64,000 bases of DNA from Streptococcus oralis subsp. dentisani (GCF_007475365.1 NZ_CP034442.1:496001-560000); one strand, 5' to 3'. Shown: positions 1 through 9,385, numbered from the stretch's first letter. The notes: generated by a model from the letters alone, not told the origin. Translations and numbers: made by a program.

Positions 1-178
1 TCATCTTTCGACCCGTTTCATCAGCTTTGCAAGTTTTTACGCTTCCTTTATTATGAACCCAATCAATACTATCCAATTGATTGATCTTAATAGCTAATAA
101 GTCTTTGAACCCAGTCATTTGTCCTAGAAAATACTTAGATGCAATTTCAAAAATCTCTAAATTCTCCAATGCCATCAT
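1..178 (-). CDS. Hypothetical protein, partial (runs off left edge)
   Basis: An open frame of 59 codons on the minus strand starts at the tandem ATG codons at 173-178 and leaves the window at base 1 without a stop. It begins MMALENLEIFEIASKYFLGQ and an in-frame TAA lies three codons upstream of the first ATG, so the start is fixed to this pair. An AGAGAGG sequence just upstream could serve as ribosome site, though very close. I do not recognise the family. It follows the CbrC-like fragment, and both belong to the run of small orphan genes that fills the first 13 kb. Confidence 0.5.
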   Translation of the reverse strand, partial: MMALENLEIFEIASKYFLGQMTGFKDLLAIKINQLDSIDWVHNKGSVKTCKADETGRKM

Positions 179-224
179 CCTCTCTTATAATTTGAACCTT
201 TCTTGGCCAGCTTACACTAGTTTC

Positions 225-362
225 CTAATCCGCATCTACCCAGAGATGATATTTTTTACAGTCAAGACATTTCAATAGATAGCCACAAACGGATCTATTA
301 CCATCCTCGATTAATATTGGATCTTGAAACTCTTTATATATAAAATACTTCTCGTTTTTCTT
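225..362 (-). pseudogene. CbrC-like (UPF0167) C-terminal fragment
   Basis: The minus strand has about 45 open codons with no start codon, bounded upstream by TAG. They end in VCGYLLKCLDCKKYHLWVD followed by Ala-Asp and stop. The pattern of a Cys pair followed by YHLWVD resembles the C terminus of CbrC/UPF0167 proteins, a family linked to colicin tolerance. The N-terminal part is absent and a hairpin lies directly upstream, so this is a truncated remnant. The family call rests on remembered motif similarity and needs a profile search. Confidence 0.55.
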
Positions 363-385
363 CTATTATACCACTTAAACGACAA

Positions 386-415
386 AAGCCTGTAGTTTCA
401 GTGTACTGCAGGCTT
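386..415. terminator. Bidirectional hairpin terminator
   Basis: The arms AAGCCTG and CAGGCTT, extended by AGT/ACT pairing, flank an 8-nt loop. It lies downstream of the HEAT-repeat gene that ends at 555 and upstream of the CbrC-like fragment. The flanking T/A runs are short, so strength is uncertain. Confidence 0.5.
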
Positions 416-554
416 ACTATGTAGAAAGAAACAATGATGACCACAACATTCATACATTTCAGGTGCTGATATTGATAATATGTTCCTTTGTAGTTTTAGA
501 GATGCAGAAACTTATCTATCAAATAACTCTCAAATGTTTCTATATGATTGGTGT

Positions 555-1283
555 CTAATGCTTACTTAGAAATCTAATAGCAGATTTTTGAGCCTTTTCT
601 ATTTTTTCAAGGTCCATATTTTCTACTGCAGAAGATGGTATCCATCTCTTGCCAAATAATATTTGAGCTGCTTCTATCATCATACCGCAAGCATAGAGGT
701 CTTTTTCTTCGGTAATAGCTTGAATAAAACTGGTCTTTACTTCTTTGGATATGATTTCTACTTTTACTCTATGAAAGGACAGTTGCATGAGACTTGCCGC
801 AGACCATGCACGACAAAAAGCATCTCCATCACCTAGCATTTGTCTTGTCAAAAGACCAATTTCTTTTTCTGTTCCTACCCAACCTAAAGCTATGACCACC
901 TTTTGACGAAGAATAGTATTCTTTATATCTAAAAGTGAAATGAGAATAGGAATCAGTTGGTCACAAAGCGACCAATAAAAATCTCGATGCTTTGATTTAG
1001 AAAGGATTTCCGCTATAAGATACGCAGTCAATACACTTTGTTTTTCATCTTTAACTTCATCCAACTGTTCAAATAGAAACTCTAATCCATCTCTTCCATG
1101 TTTATCAAAGCTACCTTCTAAATGCAGGTTTCTACCTTCATTCCAATCTTTGCAAATCAGTTCATAATGATATGCGATTTCTTGGGAACTACCCAAATTA
1201 GCTACAAATTTGATTCTTTTACCAGAAGGAAAGCTTTCTTTTTCCAAGTCAAGATATGCTTTTTGTAAATCTTCTTTATCCAT
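555..1283 (-). CDS. HEAT-repeat-like cytoplasmic protein
   Basis: This encodes 242 residues from an ATG with the sequence TTGAGG six bases upstream. A TTG four codons earlier is an alternative start but overlaps that ribosome site. The middle of the protein has paired amphipathic helices of HEAT type (for example VVIALGWVGTEKEIGLL then CRAWSAASLMQLSF). There is no signal peptide or membrane segment. HEAT-like solenoids in such small orphan genes often mediate protein binding. Their occurrence beside DUF1877-like and CbrC-like genes suggests an immunity or toxin-neutralising role, which is inference only. Confidence 0.65.
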   Translation of the reverse strand: MDKEDLQKAYLDLEKESFPSGKRIKFVANLGSSQEIAYHYELICKDWNEGRNLHLEGSFDKHGRDGLEFLFEQLDEVKDEKQSVLTAYLIAEILSKSKHRDFYWSLCDQLIPILISLLDIKNTILRQKVVIALGWVGTEKEIGLLTRQMLGDGDAFCRAWSAASLMQLSFHRVKVEIISKEVKTSFIQAITEEKDLYACGMMIEAAQILFGKRWIPSSAVENMDLEKIEKAQKSAIRFLSKH

Positions 1284-1331
1284 TTTTTGCCTCAAGCTAT
1301 TTTATTCTTTTAGAAACGTTTGATAAACCTT

Positions 1332-1826
1332 TTAACAAATAGTGACCATGACATTACCATTGAGCTCTAAAATTTTCTTGTAAAAATCTTTCATTGCTTG
1401 GAAATACTCGCAGATTTCTTCTTCAATCTCTTCCTCTTCTTCATCATAATCCCAAATATCAGGATAAAGATCTGCATTTTTACAAGCTTGCATACTAAAA
1501 TGCGCCATGGCTTCTTCCATATCAAAGTTTTCCAATGCTGAATAAATTTCTGCTACTTTTGTTTTTTCTGTATAAGTAATATATTCTGCGACATTTTCAA
1601 GTGGCGTCACACCCAAAATAGCCACGCTCAAAGGATCATTCCGACTGGGGTTTGAAGTACCAACATCTGTAAGCACAAAATGAAGAACATCCCACATTTT
1701 ATCTATATCAAGTAGAAGTTCTTCTTCCTCTACTATCTCAAATTGATCTTCTTCTTCAGCATTAAAACTTTTCATTTGATGTAAATACTGATCATTGATA
1801 TATCTATAATTAGCAATCATTCCCAT
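1332..1826 (-). CDS. DUF1877 (YfbM-like) family protein
   Basis: The protein of 164 residues begins MGMIANYRYI, the conserved beginning of the DUF1877/YfbM family. GGAGG lies eight bases before this ATG, so I prefer it to the ATG twelve codons upstream. The family is about 160 residues long and of unknown biochemical role, with members frequent among orphan genes near contact-dependent or polymorphic toxin loci. A very acidic stretch (DYDEEEEEIEEEI) lies near the C terminus. It is transcribed in the same direction as the HEAT-repeat gene with about 50 bases between them, so co-transcription is likely. Confidence 0.7.
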   Translation of the reverse strand: MGMIANYRYINDQYLHQMKSFNAEEEDQFEIVEEEELLLDIDKMWDVLHFVLTDVGTSNPSRNDPLSVAILGVTPLENVAEYITYTEKTKVAEIYSALENFDMEEAMAHFSMQACKNADLYPDIWDYDEEEEEIEEEICEYFQAMKDFYKKILELNGNVMVTIC

Positions 1827-1941
1827 TTGTTTTTCCTCCAAAATTTCTATGTTGAATGACATTTTTATATAAGCTCAATTTCGCCCAGGTTTAGTTTTTG
1901 CCTGATTTATTGTATCCTCAGATGTTTTCCCTATAAAGTGT

Positions 1942-1947
1942 TATAAT
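1942..1947 (+). promoter_or_regulatory. Extended -10 promoter for the membrane protein gene
   Basis: TATAAT is preceded by TGT, which fits an extended -10 box, in the 170-bp gap between divergent genes. No convincing -35 hexamer is visible, as is common with extended -10 promoters. The distance to the start codon at 1995 is 47 bases. Confidence 0.5.
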
Positions 1948-1994
1948 AAAGGTGTATCTAAAATGTGGATTATAGTTTAAAAAGGAGAATAGCG

Positions 1995-3017
1995 ATGGGC
2001 TTTTTTATATTTGCTTTGACTTTTTATTTTATTTTCTTCCTATTCTTAGTCTGTACGATTTATCTCTATTTTAAACTGGCGAATGCCGTTAGCGCCGGCG
2101 AAGAAGTTCCTAAGTGGATGTATCAGTTTGGGCAAGGTTTTCAAGGACGCTACCATATTGAATATGAAGATATCACTAATAGGAACGCTCTCAAAGAAGT
2201 AAACTTATTTATTTTCTATTTTGTTCTGGCTAATATCATCACTCTAGTGGCACTGTATGTTAAAATGGACAATTTTTCAGCAGCTCTTTATACTTGTTTA
2301 AAGGCTCAATTTGCCATTGTTGTAGCAAGTATGCTGTTTAGAAGCCTTATCAACTTAATGTTATTTATAGTAAAGCGTCCAAGGAAAAACCATCACCGCT
2401 ATTCATCATCTAATGCGGTTGTTGGTGCTGTCTTTTTGACTACTTTCATCTTTACTTTTTGCATCTTCATTACTGGCTTTCCTGCTCAACCTTTTGGAAT
2501 ACAAATCGATAAGACCAATGTGGTGGTCGGAGAAACAAGGGCTTCAGAACTACTGGATCAGGGGTTCAGCTTTACCGGAAAAAATCCTGAGAGCGAGATT
2601 GTGAACAAACGCAATGACCACTTCTACTACGGAGAACTGCTTGAAATAGTTCGAGATGGTAAATCTTACGGTCTTATGAGCATTACACCAAAGTGGAAAG
2701 ACACTGATAAACTCGCGAACTGCGTGGTTACATACTATGAAATCTCAGCAGAGAGCCCGCAACTCTCCCAAGTTAACATCAATAACCAAGACCTCTCCAA
2801 ACTTACAATCAATGACTTTAAAACAAAGAAATTAACAGATATCTTTTCACTGAAACCTGCTGACGCTAAAGAAGTGAAACAGGACACCTACTTCAGTCTG
2901 AGACTGCAAACTGCTGACTATGTGCTATGGAATAGCTATCATTTTGTGGCGAATTTCAATAGTGATCAGTCCCCCTATCGATACGGTGTAAGAGTCCAGC
3001 ATACAATCTGGGAGTGA
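1995..3017 (+). CDS. Multi-pass membrane protein with extracytoplasmic domain, unknown function
   Basis: This is one of very few plus-strand genes here. AAGGAG seven bases before the ATG at 1995 favours a 340-residue product starting MGFFIF over the ATG ten codons upstream, which has no ribosome site. The N-terminal 190 residues hold about four hydrophobic segments (near residues 2-30, 75-90, 95-120 and 145-160). The remainder is a soluble, charged, mostly beta-like domain predicted outside the membrane. I recognise no family or catalytic motif. It ends nine bases before the convergent lipoprotein gene. Confidence 0.6.
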   Translation: MGFFIFALTFYFIFFLFLVCTIYLYFKLANAVSAGEEVPKWMYQFGQGFQGRYHIEYEDITNRNALKEVNLFIFYFVLANIITLVALYVKMDNFSAALYTCLKAQFAIVVASMLFRSLINLMLFIVKRPRKNHHRYSSSNAVVGAVFLTTFIFTFCIFITGFPAQPFGIQIDKTNVVVGETRASELLDQGFSFTGKNPESEIVNKRNDHFYYGELLEIVRDGKSYGLMSITPKWKDTDKLANCVVTYYEISAESPQLSQVNINNQDLSKLTINDFKTKKLTDIFSLKPADAKEVKQDTYFSLRLQTADYVLWNSYHFVANFNSDQSPYRYGVRVQHTIWE

Positions 3018-3025
3018 GAAAATCC

Positions 3026-4180
3026 CTACTCCTGATAGGATAATGTAACGCTGTCTATCTCTTTGAAATAGCTCTTCATCTTAAATAAAACTCTTATATT
3101 TTTATAGGGAACTCCGTCGCTCTCCTCTTCACTAGTGGAGGGCCTTTTTGTTCCAAGCATATCATACAAATCAGCAGTTAATTCTTTTCTTTTATCAAAT
3201 TCAAAATAGACATCTCCAATATACATACTTGCTGGATCAGAGATGACAGCCTTCACCAACGTTCCATCTAAAACAGAACATTCCTTATCACTTAGATTTT
3301 TCACCTGCACTGTAACTTTTGTATAATACTCTAAACTATTATCATTATAGTCTTTAGACAATATATAGTTTTCGCTATTTTCTCCAGGTTGCAACTTGAT
3401 CTTTTGAAGTTCTTCTACTGTGGTAGATGATAATTCGAAATGCTTATATAAGCAATCATCGAGTGTATCGCTCCCCAGTACAAAGGAAGTCGTGTTTACT
3501 ATAAATACAAATCCCTTTGAATTCTCAGGGTGTGTTCGTAGTTGGGGTTCCAATTCTTGACGAATTTTCTCAAAAGGTCTTATGTTTAATTTCCCATTTT
3601 CTGCGTTGCAAATTTGTCGATAAATACTGGTATCGATTGAACCATCAAGATTCCTCCTCGAGCTCTTTAATCGAATACCACTGATATCCATTCGTACCCC
3701 GAAACAATCAGTTTCTACTAAAATAGGATACTTCAGGCTAGTATAGTTGATAAAGTCCAATATCTTGTCATAGGATTCTTTTAGCTGATCTAAATTTGTT
3801 ACTTCTGTAGAATAGACAAAATTTACGGGATGCAGATAGGAAAGGAGATCATCACCTAGATTATGATTTTCCTTATATTCCGCAAGAGCTCTTGTGCAGA
3901 ATGTTTCTTCAAAATCAGAATGAATAAAAGGTGATCCCATTGCTAGCCAATCATGGGACACACTACAAGTAAAGGGAATATTTGGATAATCCTTCAATGT
4001 CACAAACCAATAATGGGAATGCCTGGGATCTTCTTTCATCTCATAAGTATTTTCTCCATAGACCTTATTGAGATATCGAACTAGTCGCTCTTTGTCTTCT
4101 TTTTGCGAGGTGCAGGCACTTAGTAGAAAGGCGCCAACTATAATAATAAATAGACAGGAAATTTTTTTAAATAGTTTCAT
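3026..4180 (-). CDS. Predicted lipoprotein, unknown function
   Basis: The 384-residue product starts MKLFKKISCLFIIIVGAFLL and carries the lipobox LLSAC with Cys about residue 23, so it should be lipid-anchored on the outer face of the membrane. The mature part is hydrophilic without recognised repeats or active-site motifs. An AGAGGAA ribosome site precedes the ATG. Convergent with the membrane protein at 1995-3017. Lipoproteins of this size without a transporter partner may be surface immunity or adhesion proteins, but nothing in the sequence decides it. Confidence 0.65.
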   Translation of the reverse strand: MKLFKKISCLFIIIVGAFLLSACTSQKEDKERLVRYLNKVYGENTYEMKEDPRHSHYWFVTLKDYPNIPFTCSVSHDWLAMGSPFIHSDFEETFCTRALAEYKENHNLGDDLLSYLHPVNFVYSTEVTNLDQLKESYDKILDFINYTSLKYPILVETDCFGVRMDISGIRLKSSRRNLDGSIDTSIYRQICNAENGKLNIRPFEKIRQELEPQLRTHPENSKGFVFIVNTTSFVLGSDTLDDCLYKHFELSSTTVEELQKIKLQPGENSENYILSKDYNDNSLEYYTKVTVQVKNLSDKECSVLDGTLVKAVISDPASMYIGDVYFEFDKRKELTADLYDMLGTKRPSTSEEESDGVPYKNIRVLFKMKSYFKEIDSVTLSYQE

Positions 4181-4443
4181 ATTTTCCTCTTCCTTGCTAT
4201 CTAATCAATATTCTCTACGATAAAGGGACTTTTATAAGTTGAATTCTTTGACTTGCTTCCTTCTAATGATAGTATGAGTGGATAATAAATTCTTCACTTC
4301 TTCAACACTAGATCGACTATTTAAATTCGAGTAAGTTACACTAGATTGAGTAAAAATTGTATTTTTTCACACTTTTCTCTTATAATTAACTGTAACTCAC
4401 CGCACTCTAGCATCTACAACCTCTGCGATATAAAATACTCTCA
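4181..4443. other. Intergenic stretch with possible C-terminal gene remnant
   Basis: The minus strand contains about 40 open codons ending SSVEEVKNLLSTHTIIRRKQ plus a few residues, without a start codon. This looks like the tail of a lost gene that I cannot name. No RNA gene or strong hairpin was seen. Confidence 0.3.
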
Positions 4444-4770
4444 TCAAATAAATTTGCTCAAATCGTCAAATGAATAATCTTTATAGATTTGATTTGGTTT
4501 AAGTACAGAATCAGTTGTAACAGGCAAGTTTTCCAGTAATGTTTCCGCATTTAGTCCTTGTGGTAAGGAAATCAATTCTTCAGTCATGTTTTCCTGTCTA
4601 TGCGCAGTAAATAGAAACTCCCCTTTTTCCCAATCTATTGCAAAATTATTCATCACTTCAGATTTGGATATGTCTAACAATTCTTTCTGCTGTGCTATAA
4701 AGTTTTCATAGATAAATTCATAAAGTGCTTCTTTGTCTATTTTCACAACTCTAAGTGTGTTGGCATCCAT
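4444..4770 (-). CDS. Hypothetical protein (108 aa)
   Basis: A small acidic cytoplasmic protein starting MDANTLRVVKIDKEALYEFI, with AAGGAG about eight bases before the ATG. There are no membrane segments or known motifs. It is the last of three consecutive small minus-strand genes (5407-5673, 4840-5394, 4444-4770) of similar acidic character. Grouping, size and lack of relatives fit immunity-type proteins, but that is inference. Confidence 0.5.
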   Translation of the reverse strand: MDANTLRVVKIDKEALYEFIYENFIAQQKELLDISKSEVMNNFAIDWEKGEFLFTAHRQENMTEELISLPQGLNAETLLENLPVTTDSVLKPNQIYKDYSFDDLSKFI

Positions 4771-4839
4771 TGATTTTCATACTCCTTTTAAAGCGTGACC
4801 CAATTATTGTTTTAACATAAATTGACTTGATAACTAAAA

Positions 4840-5394
4840 TTACAATAGCTCGACTTCAATACCAGCCGCATCGAAGATTTCTTTCACGCTATCAAAATTG
4901 CTGCTTAAAATAGTTGATTCTTTCAAGTTTGGAAATTGTTGCAGTTCGGATAAACTGAGCTCATTCAAATCAAATGTTTCATCCTCTCCATCCCATTGTG
5001 GAATGATATTCATATAAATCTCATTTCCACCATCCATGTAAATTTCTTTGACCTCTTCAGCATATTTCTTAGGAATAGATAATGCTTCAAAATACTCAAG
5101 AGCAGGCCTTATAACTTCCATGCTTTCAGTATCAATCTCTTCTTCACTGTATTGATCAGCAAAAGTATATATATCAAAGGATGGTTTCAATACTTGTAAA
5201 TCGTACATTAAGACCTGAATGACGGTCAATTTAAAATTCAAATGATCAAAATGGAGGATTTGTCCAGAATCCACCTTTGTTTCATCATTTTCTAAATCAA
5301 GTTTCTTTTCAGAAACAGTCTGATTTTCTTTAACCTTGTCATGCGACTCCTGATTGAACCGCTTGTTTCTTTTTCGCTTAAAAAAATTAAACAT
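4840..5394 (-). CDS. Hypothetical acidic protein (184 aa)
   Basis: The protein has a short basic N terminus (FFKRKRNKRF), a charged linker and an acidic C-terminal domain ending GIEVELL. The basic start might contact the membrane or nucleic acid, but there is no transmembrane helix. It starts 12 bases downstream of the 88-residue gene, so both probably share a transcript. I do not recognise the family; the acidic compact domain resembles orphan immunity proteins in general character only. Confidence 0.5.
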   Translation of the reverse strand: MFNFFKRKRNKRFNQESHDKVKENQTVSEKKLDLENDETKVDSGQILHFDHLNFKLTVIQVLMYDLQVLKPSFDIYTFADQYSEEEIDTESMEVIRPALEYFEALSIPKKYAEEVKEIYMDGGNEIYMNIIPQWDGEDETFDLNELSLSELQQFPNLKESTILSSNFDSVKEIFDAAGIEVELL

Positions 5395-5406
5395 GATTTC
5401 TCCTTA

Positions 5407-5673
5407 CTAAGTTTCATCTAAATAAATTTTTACTTTGAGGTATTCCTTGTCTTTAGCATCGGCAAAGACCTCAGAGTTTCGAATATAGTCAAAGATATTC
5501 TCATCAGGATCTTCGTCCCATATAGACTCTCTAAACTCTGCATTCTCACTAGTCGGCTTATAGAAAATATCTAAATGGACTTGATAAAATTCTTCATCGT
5601 CATTAGGAGCCTGTCGAACCAAGGACATTTGGTCAGTGATCTTTTCTTTTAAAGATTGGACTAGATGGTTCAT
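5407..5673 (-). CDS. Hypothetical acidic protein (88 aa)
   Basis: A small acidic protein beginning MNHLVQSLKEKITDQMSLVR and containing DPDENIFDYIRNSEVFADA. No motif is recognised. It is the first gene of the group 5673-4840, with a promoter-like TATAAT region between it and the terminator at 5734-5776. Confidence 0.5.
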   Translation of the reverse strand: MNHLVQSLKEKITDQMSLVRQAPNDDEEFYQVHLDIFYKPTSENAEFRESIWDEDPDENIFDYIRNSEVFADAKDKEYLKVKIYLDET

Positions 5674-5733
5674 CGTTCTCTTTTTTCTAAGAGTTTGCCT
5701 CTGGTATTTCCTTTATTATACTACATAAATAGA

Positions 5734-5776
5734 AAAAAGACTAAAACGAATGGTCCCCCATCATTACAGTCTTTTT
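5734..5776. terminator. Terminator hairpin downstream of amylase gene
   Basis: Arms AAAAAGACT and AGTCTTTTT enclose an inner ATGG/CCAT pairing. The T run lies on the correct side for either strand. It sits 12 bases past the stop of the amylase gene. Confidence 0.65.
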
Positions 5777-5787
5777 AATCATATTTT

Positions 5788-7527
5788 TTATTGAATGACA
5801 AATCCTTTTGGCAAAATCACCAGTTGCTGTTCTAGTTCTTGGCAATGACTTGCTAACGCTACAGCATCAATATCTACAAGATAGTTTTCAGCTGATTGGT
5901 TAAAAATAGCTTGGATTTTTTGTCCATCATAATTCCATTCGAGAGCAAGCACGTCCGACTTGATTTCTTTCAGGTTGTAGGTTCCATGTTGAATAATGTC
6001 CGCAACTCCTTTACGAAGCTGAATCAACTTCTTCATGAAATCGAGCATGTCAGTGCTATCGGAAACACGTTCCCAAGGCATAACGCGACGACAATCTGGG
6101 TCTGGTCCTCCATTTAACTCCAACTCCGTTCCATAGTAGAAACATGGTGTGCCTCTTTGTAAAAAGAGGCAGGCTAGGGCAGACTTAACCAGTTGGCTAT
6201 CTCCCTTGGCAGTAGCCAAAATACGCTCCGTATCATGCGAATCCAAAAGATTGAACATCACTTCCGAAATCTGTTGTCTATAGTACATAGACTGGCTATT
6301 GATCTCATTGATGAATTGATGTGTTTTCTTAGTCCTTCGCAAGAAATAATCCTTGATGCTGTCGGAGAGAGGATAGTTCATGACTGCGTGGAACTCATCA
6401 CCATTTAGCCAAGGCTGAGAAGTGTGCCAGACCTCTCCAAGAATATAAAGGTCAGGTTTTTTAGCCAAGACAGCCTTACGGAAATCTCGCCAAAATTGGT
6501 GGTCGACTTCATTTGCCACATCTAAGCGCCAAGCATCGATATCAAACTCTTCAATCCAGTAGATCGCAACGCTCAATAGATAGTCTCTTACTTGAGGATT
6601 TGCCGTATTGAGCTTAGGCATATAGCTCTCAAAGGCAAAGGTGTGATAAGGGAGTTTTCTCGGATTACCTAGCTTATCCTTGGTCACTGGAAACTCTTGA
6701 ACATGGAACCAGTCTTTGTAAACTGAATCTTCACCATGTTTGAGAACATCCTGCCACTGTGGAGATTGGTCTCCGATATGGTTGAAAACAGCGTCCAGCA
6801 TGATTTTCATGCCTCTCTGATGGGCTTGATCCACCAGTTGACGGAAGGATTCCTTGTCTCCAAAATGACGGTCAATTTCAAAATAATCCGTCGTATTGTA
6901 CTTGTGATTGCTTGGAGATTCAAAAATCGGACAGAGATAAAGTCCTGTAATCCCTAAGTCCTGCAAGTAATCCAGATGATCAATAATACCCTGTAAATCC
7001 CCACCAAAGAAATCCTTACTTTTAGGTGTGATAGACGAGTCCCAAGCTAGCGCCCCTTCTGGTGAAATTTCAGGATTGCCATTTGCAAATCTTTCTGGGA
7101 AAATCTGGTACCATACCGTTTCAGCCACCCAGTCAGGAACATAGCAAGCATCAATCTCATGGATATAAGGAATTTTAAAGCCGTTTCCCTCGTAATGAAG
7201 GTTGTCTACTGTATTTTCAACACATCCCTTATCGCCATACAAAATACTCTGACCTTGCTTATTCTTGAGTTCAAAGAGATACTGGAGTCGGGCATAGCCA
7301 ACTGTAACTTCCACTTGCCAGTAATCAAATATGGCATCGGAGGTGACTTTGGTCATCTCCTTGCTTGCTTCATAATGGTCCTCTATAAAGATAAAAGGAT
7401 CTCCATAATGCAAGTTGATGCTTTCAATATCATCTTTCTTGGTCCGGATACGAATGTGCATTGTCTTATCTTTATAAAGATAAGCATACTCCGACTCTGG
7501 TCTATGGTAAATGGCTGTTAATTCCAT
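5788..7527 (-). CDS. GH13 neopullulanase/maltogenic amylase-type glycosidase
   Basis: The 579-residue protein should hydrolyse alpha-1,4 (and possibly alpha-1,6) links in maltodextrins or cyclodextrins in the cytoplasm, since there is no signal peptide. An N-terminal beta domain of about 120 residues is typical of the GH13 neopullulanase/cyclomaltodextrinase group. All four GH13 regions are visible: DAVFNH, the nucleophile in DAWRLDVANE (about residue 333), the acid/base in ILGEVWH (about 363), and the third acid in LLDSHDTER (about 428). The length is normal for the family and nothing is disrupted. A CcpA-type site lies upstream, fitting glucose repression. Substrate preference within the group cannot be told from sequence. 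Confidence 0.9.
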   Translation of the reverse strand: MELTAIYHRPESEYAYLYKDKTMHIRIRTKKDDIESINLHYGDPFIFIEDHYEASKEMTKVTSDAIFDYWQVEVTVGYARLQYLFELKNKQGQSILYGDKGCVENTVDNLHYEGNGFKIPYIHEIDACYVPDWVAETVWYQIFPERFANGNPEISPEGALAWDSSITPKSKDFFGGDLQGIIDHLDYLQDLGITGLYLCPIFESPSNHKYNTTDYFEIDRHFGDKESFRQLVDQAHQRGMKIMLDAVFNHIGDQSPQWQDVLKHGEDSVYKDWFHVQEFPVTKDKLGNPRKLPYHTFAFESYMPKLNTANPQVRDYLLSVAIYWIEEFDIDAWRLDVANEVDHQFWRDFRKAVLAKKPDLYILGEVWHTSQPWLNGDEFHAVMNYPLSDSIKDYFLRRTKKTHQFINEINSQSMYYRQQISEVMFNLLDSHDTERILATAKGDSQLVKSALACLFLQRGTPCFYYGTELELNGGPDPDCRRVMPWERVSDSTDMLDFMKKLIQLRKGVADIIQHGTYNLKEIKSDVLALEWNYDGQKIQAIFNQSAENYLVDIDAVALASHCQELEQQLVILPKGFVIQ

Positions 7528-7563
7528 TGTTTTGTCTCCTAATTTACTTTAATTCACTTATAC

Positions 7564-7577
7564 CGCAAACGTTTTCA
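7564..7577. promoter_or_regulatory. cre / MalR-type operator upstream of amylase
   Basis: The minus strand reads TGAAAACGTTTGCG, 37 bases before the amylase start. It matches the CcpA catabolite-response consensus closely, and also the related LacI-family MalR site with its central AACGTT. Position near the promoter fits repression. Confidence 0.65.
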
Positions 7578-7641
7578 CAATCGTGGTTCTAGTATACTAC
7601 TTTAAAATTTTATTTGCAAGTTATTCTTCTTGGTTAATACC

Positions 7642-7674
7642 GAGAACCTTTTCATATGTAAAGAAAAGGTTCTC
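7642..7674 (+). terminator. Perfect 12-bp stem hairpin followed by T run
   Basis: GAGAACCTTTTC pairs with GAAAAGGTTCTC around a 9-nt loop, followed on the plus strand by ATTTTT. No plus-strand gene feeds it, so it may insulate the amylase promoter or be a remnant of a lost gene. Confidence 0.55.
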
Positions 7675-7771
7675 ATTTTTGCATATTTTCCTACACACTC
7701 AACAGTTCATTAATATTGCGTCAATACTTTTTTGGTCAACTATCTTATGCACAAAACCTGCTTTTTATTAA

Positions 7772-8200
7772 CTACCTTATGATTATATCATTGCCTACTA
7801 TGAAGGTTTGTCTATTCATTAGTTTCTGTGCAAATGCCCAAGCTTTTTCTTCTGTGTCATTACTATTTTTAGGAGTTGACCAAACTTTTCTCATCTGTTC
7901 AATTCTGAAACTCTTATCAGCACTTCTCCCATCTTCATTGTAAATATATGCCTCTAAGCCCCAAATCCATAGTATGAAGTCCCATACATTGTAATTAATC
8001 TTTTTAGGGATTTCTATATTGGTATATTCACAAACCTTTAAAGAGTTTTTTCTATCACCTATAACATATAGCCGATATGCTAGCTCACACAAGTTGGTAA
8101 CATCAGCACTTCTCATTAATGAAGACTTCGTGATTAATCTCTTACAAAGATTGGTGATTTTCTGATCTGTATGATCCATCATAACTTCTTCAAATAACAT
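7772..8200 (-). CDS. Hypothetical helical protein (142 aa)
   Basis: GGAGG eight bases before the ATG at 8200 supports the start MLFEEVMMDHTDQ rather than the ATG eleven codons earlier. The protein is mainly helical, with a TPR-like segment (LCELAYRLYVIGDRKNSLKV) and a conserved-looking WDFILWIWGLEAYIY patch. There is no signal peptide. I recognise no catalytic site. It belongs to the orphan gene series flanking the amylase. Confidence 0.55.
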   Translation of the reverse strand: MLFEEVMMDHTDQKITNLCKRLITKSSLMRSADVTNLCELAYRLYVIGDRKNSLKVCEYTNIEIPKKINYNVWDFILWIWGLEAYIYNEDGRSADKSFRIEQMRKVWSTPKNSNDTEEKAWAFAQKLMNRQTFIVGNDIIIR

Positions 8201-8451
8201 ATTTCCGTCCTCCAGTATTCTTAAACATTCCAATTTAATTGATCAAATAATTACTAATAGTATATCCTTTTTAAAGAAAGCTATAGAATCTTTGCTACTT
8301 TCATCAATCTTCGTAAACTGTTTCTGAATTTTTTACATCTAATTATATTATGATTTCGTGCGATGGCTCAAGCTCTTAGGCGATTATCACACGCTAAAAA
8401 AGAGACACAACAATTGGATTAATAGCCAAAGACTGTGTATTGTTTGTTAAA

Positions 8452-9297
8452 CTATTTTGATATGTCTGCAAGGGGGCAATACTTAGATTCTTTATCCTTT
8501 AGCCAATCCCCAATCAGTTTATTTAGATAAATTTTATTCACATGAATCCAATCAATCTCTTCTTTTCCATTTTTGTAGTCATAACATCTGAAAATCAATT
8601 CATTTCCTGTCTGATATAGTGAATTCATCCCACAATAATCTCCATGGCAGGTATCGATGTTATCTTCAATTATTAACTGATCAACTAACTCCAGTGTATT
8701 TAATTTGAACACATACCATCGTTCTTCCGTTGTACAAAATATACCAAATGAATCGTTAATTTGCCAAACATTTGATAAGGCATCATTTCCAAATACAGAG
8801 TAGCTTTGGCTAAACTTTATCTGAAAATCATGATTGGATATTTTGTAAAAGTCAGCTGTATAAAAATCCACCATCAAAGAATCTTCCTCATCAATACCGA
8901 AAGTATATGTCAGATTCTTAGGAAATGTATGTGTTATTGTTAGCTTATTTTTAAGAAATGCCAGGCAATAATCTTGAGAACCATCCTGTCCCGCCGTCAA
9001 TGATACAATTATTCTATGTTCATCAGGCAAGCTCACAAAAGTTATCTCCGAATCAAGAAAGTCATCTTCCAGATCTATATGGGTAGTCCGATTCTTATTA
9101 TTGTTCATAACCACAATCCGAATCACTTTCTCACTTTTTCGATAAGCAAACCAAATTAAACTTTTTGCATACGATTCGTGCCATCCAAGTAGAGTAGCTT
9201 CTTCGGCTACTTTACACCCGAATTCTATACTATCTTGCTTATTCTCTTCTATCAAAAAATTTTCTTTACTTTTTGTATAATGACGAAGATAAATCAC
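8452..9297 (-). CDS. Hypothetical beta-rich protein (281 aa)
   Basis: Starts with GTG after an excellent GGAGGTGA ribosome site. The sequence shows repeated short beta strands with spaced aromatic residues (LVDFYTADFYKIS, GNELIFRCYDYKNG), compatible with a small beta-propeller or sandwich. No secretion signal or active site is seen. The N terminus IYLRHYTKSKENF is followed by a WHESYAKSLIWFAYRKSE segment. Function unknown; it lies in the orphan gene series. Confidence 0.55.
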   Translation of the reverse strand: MIYLRHYTKSKENFLIEENKQDSIEFGCKVAEEATLLGWHESYAKSLIWFAYRKSEKVIRIVVMNNNKNRTTHIDLEDDFLDSEITFVSLPDEHRIIVSLTAGQDGSQDYCLAFLKNKLTITHTFPKNLTYTFGIDEEDSLMVDFYTADFYKISNHDFQIKFSQSYSVFGNDALSNVWQINDSFGIFCTTEERWYVFKLNTLELVDQLIIEDNIDTCHGDYCGMNSLYQTGNELIFRCYDYKNGKEEIDWIHVNKIYLNKLIGDWLKDKESKYCPLADISK

Positions 9298-9385
9298 TTT
9301 TAATCACCTCCATAAGGTATGTGAAACTCATTTTTCAGTAAACCATAGGTATTTTATTACATTCACAGACTCTTTTATAAGCAAA

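Noticed and set aside
5896..7521. Several plus-strand ORFs of 70-120 codons
   Set aside because: All lie antisense within the GH13 amylase gene and have the composition of reverse-complement shadows.
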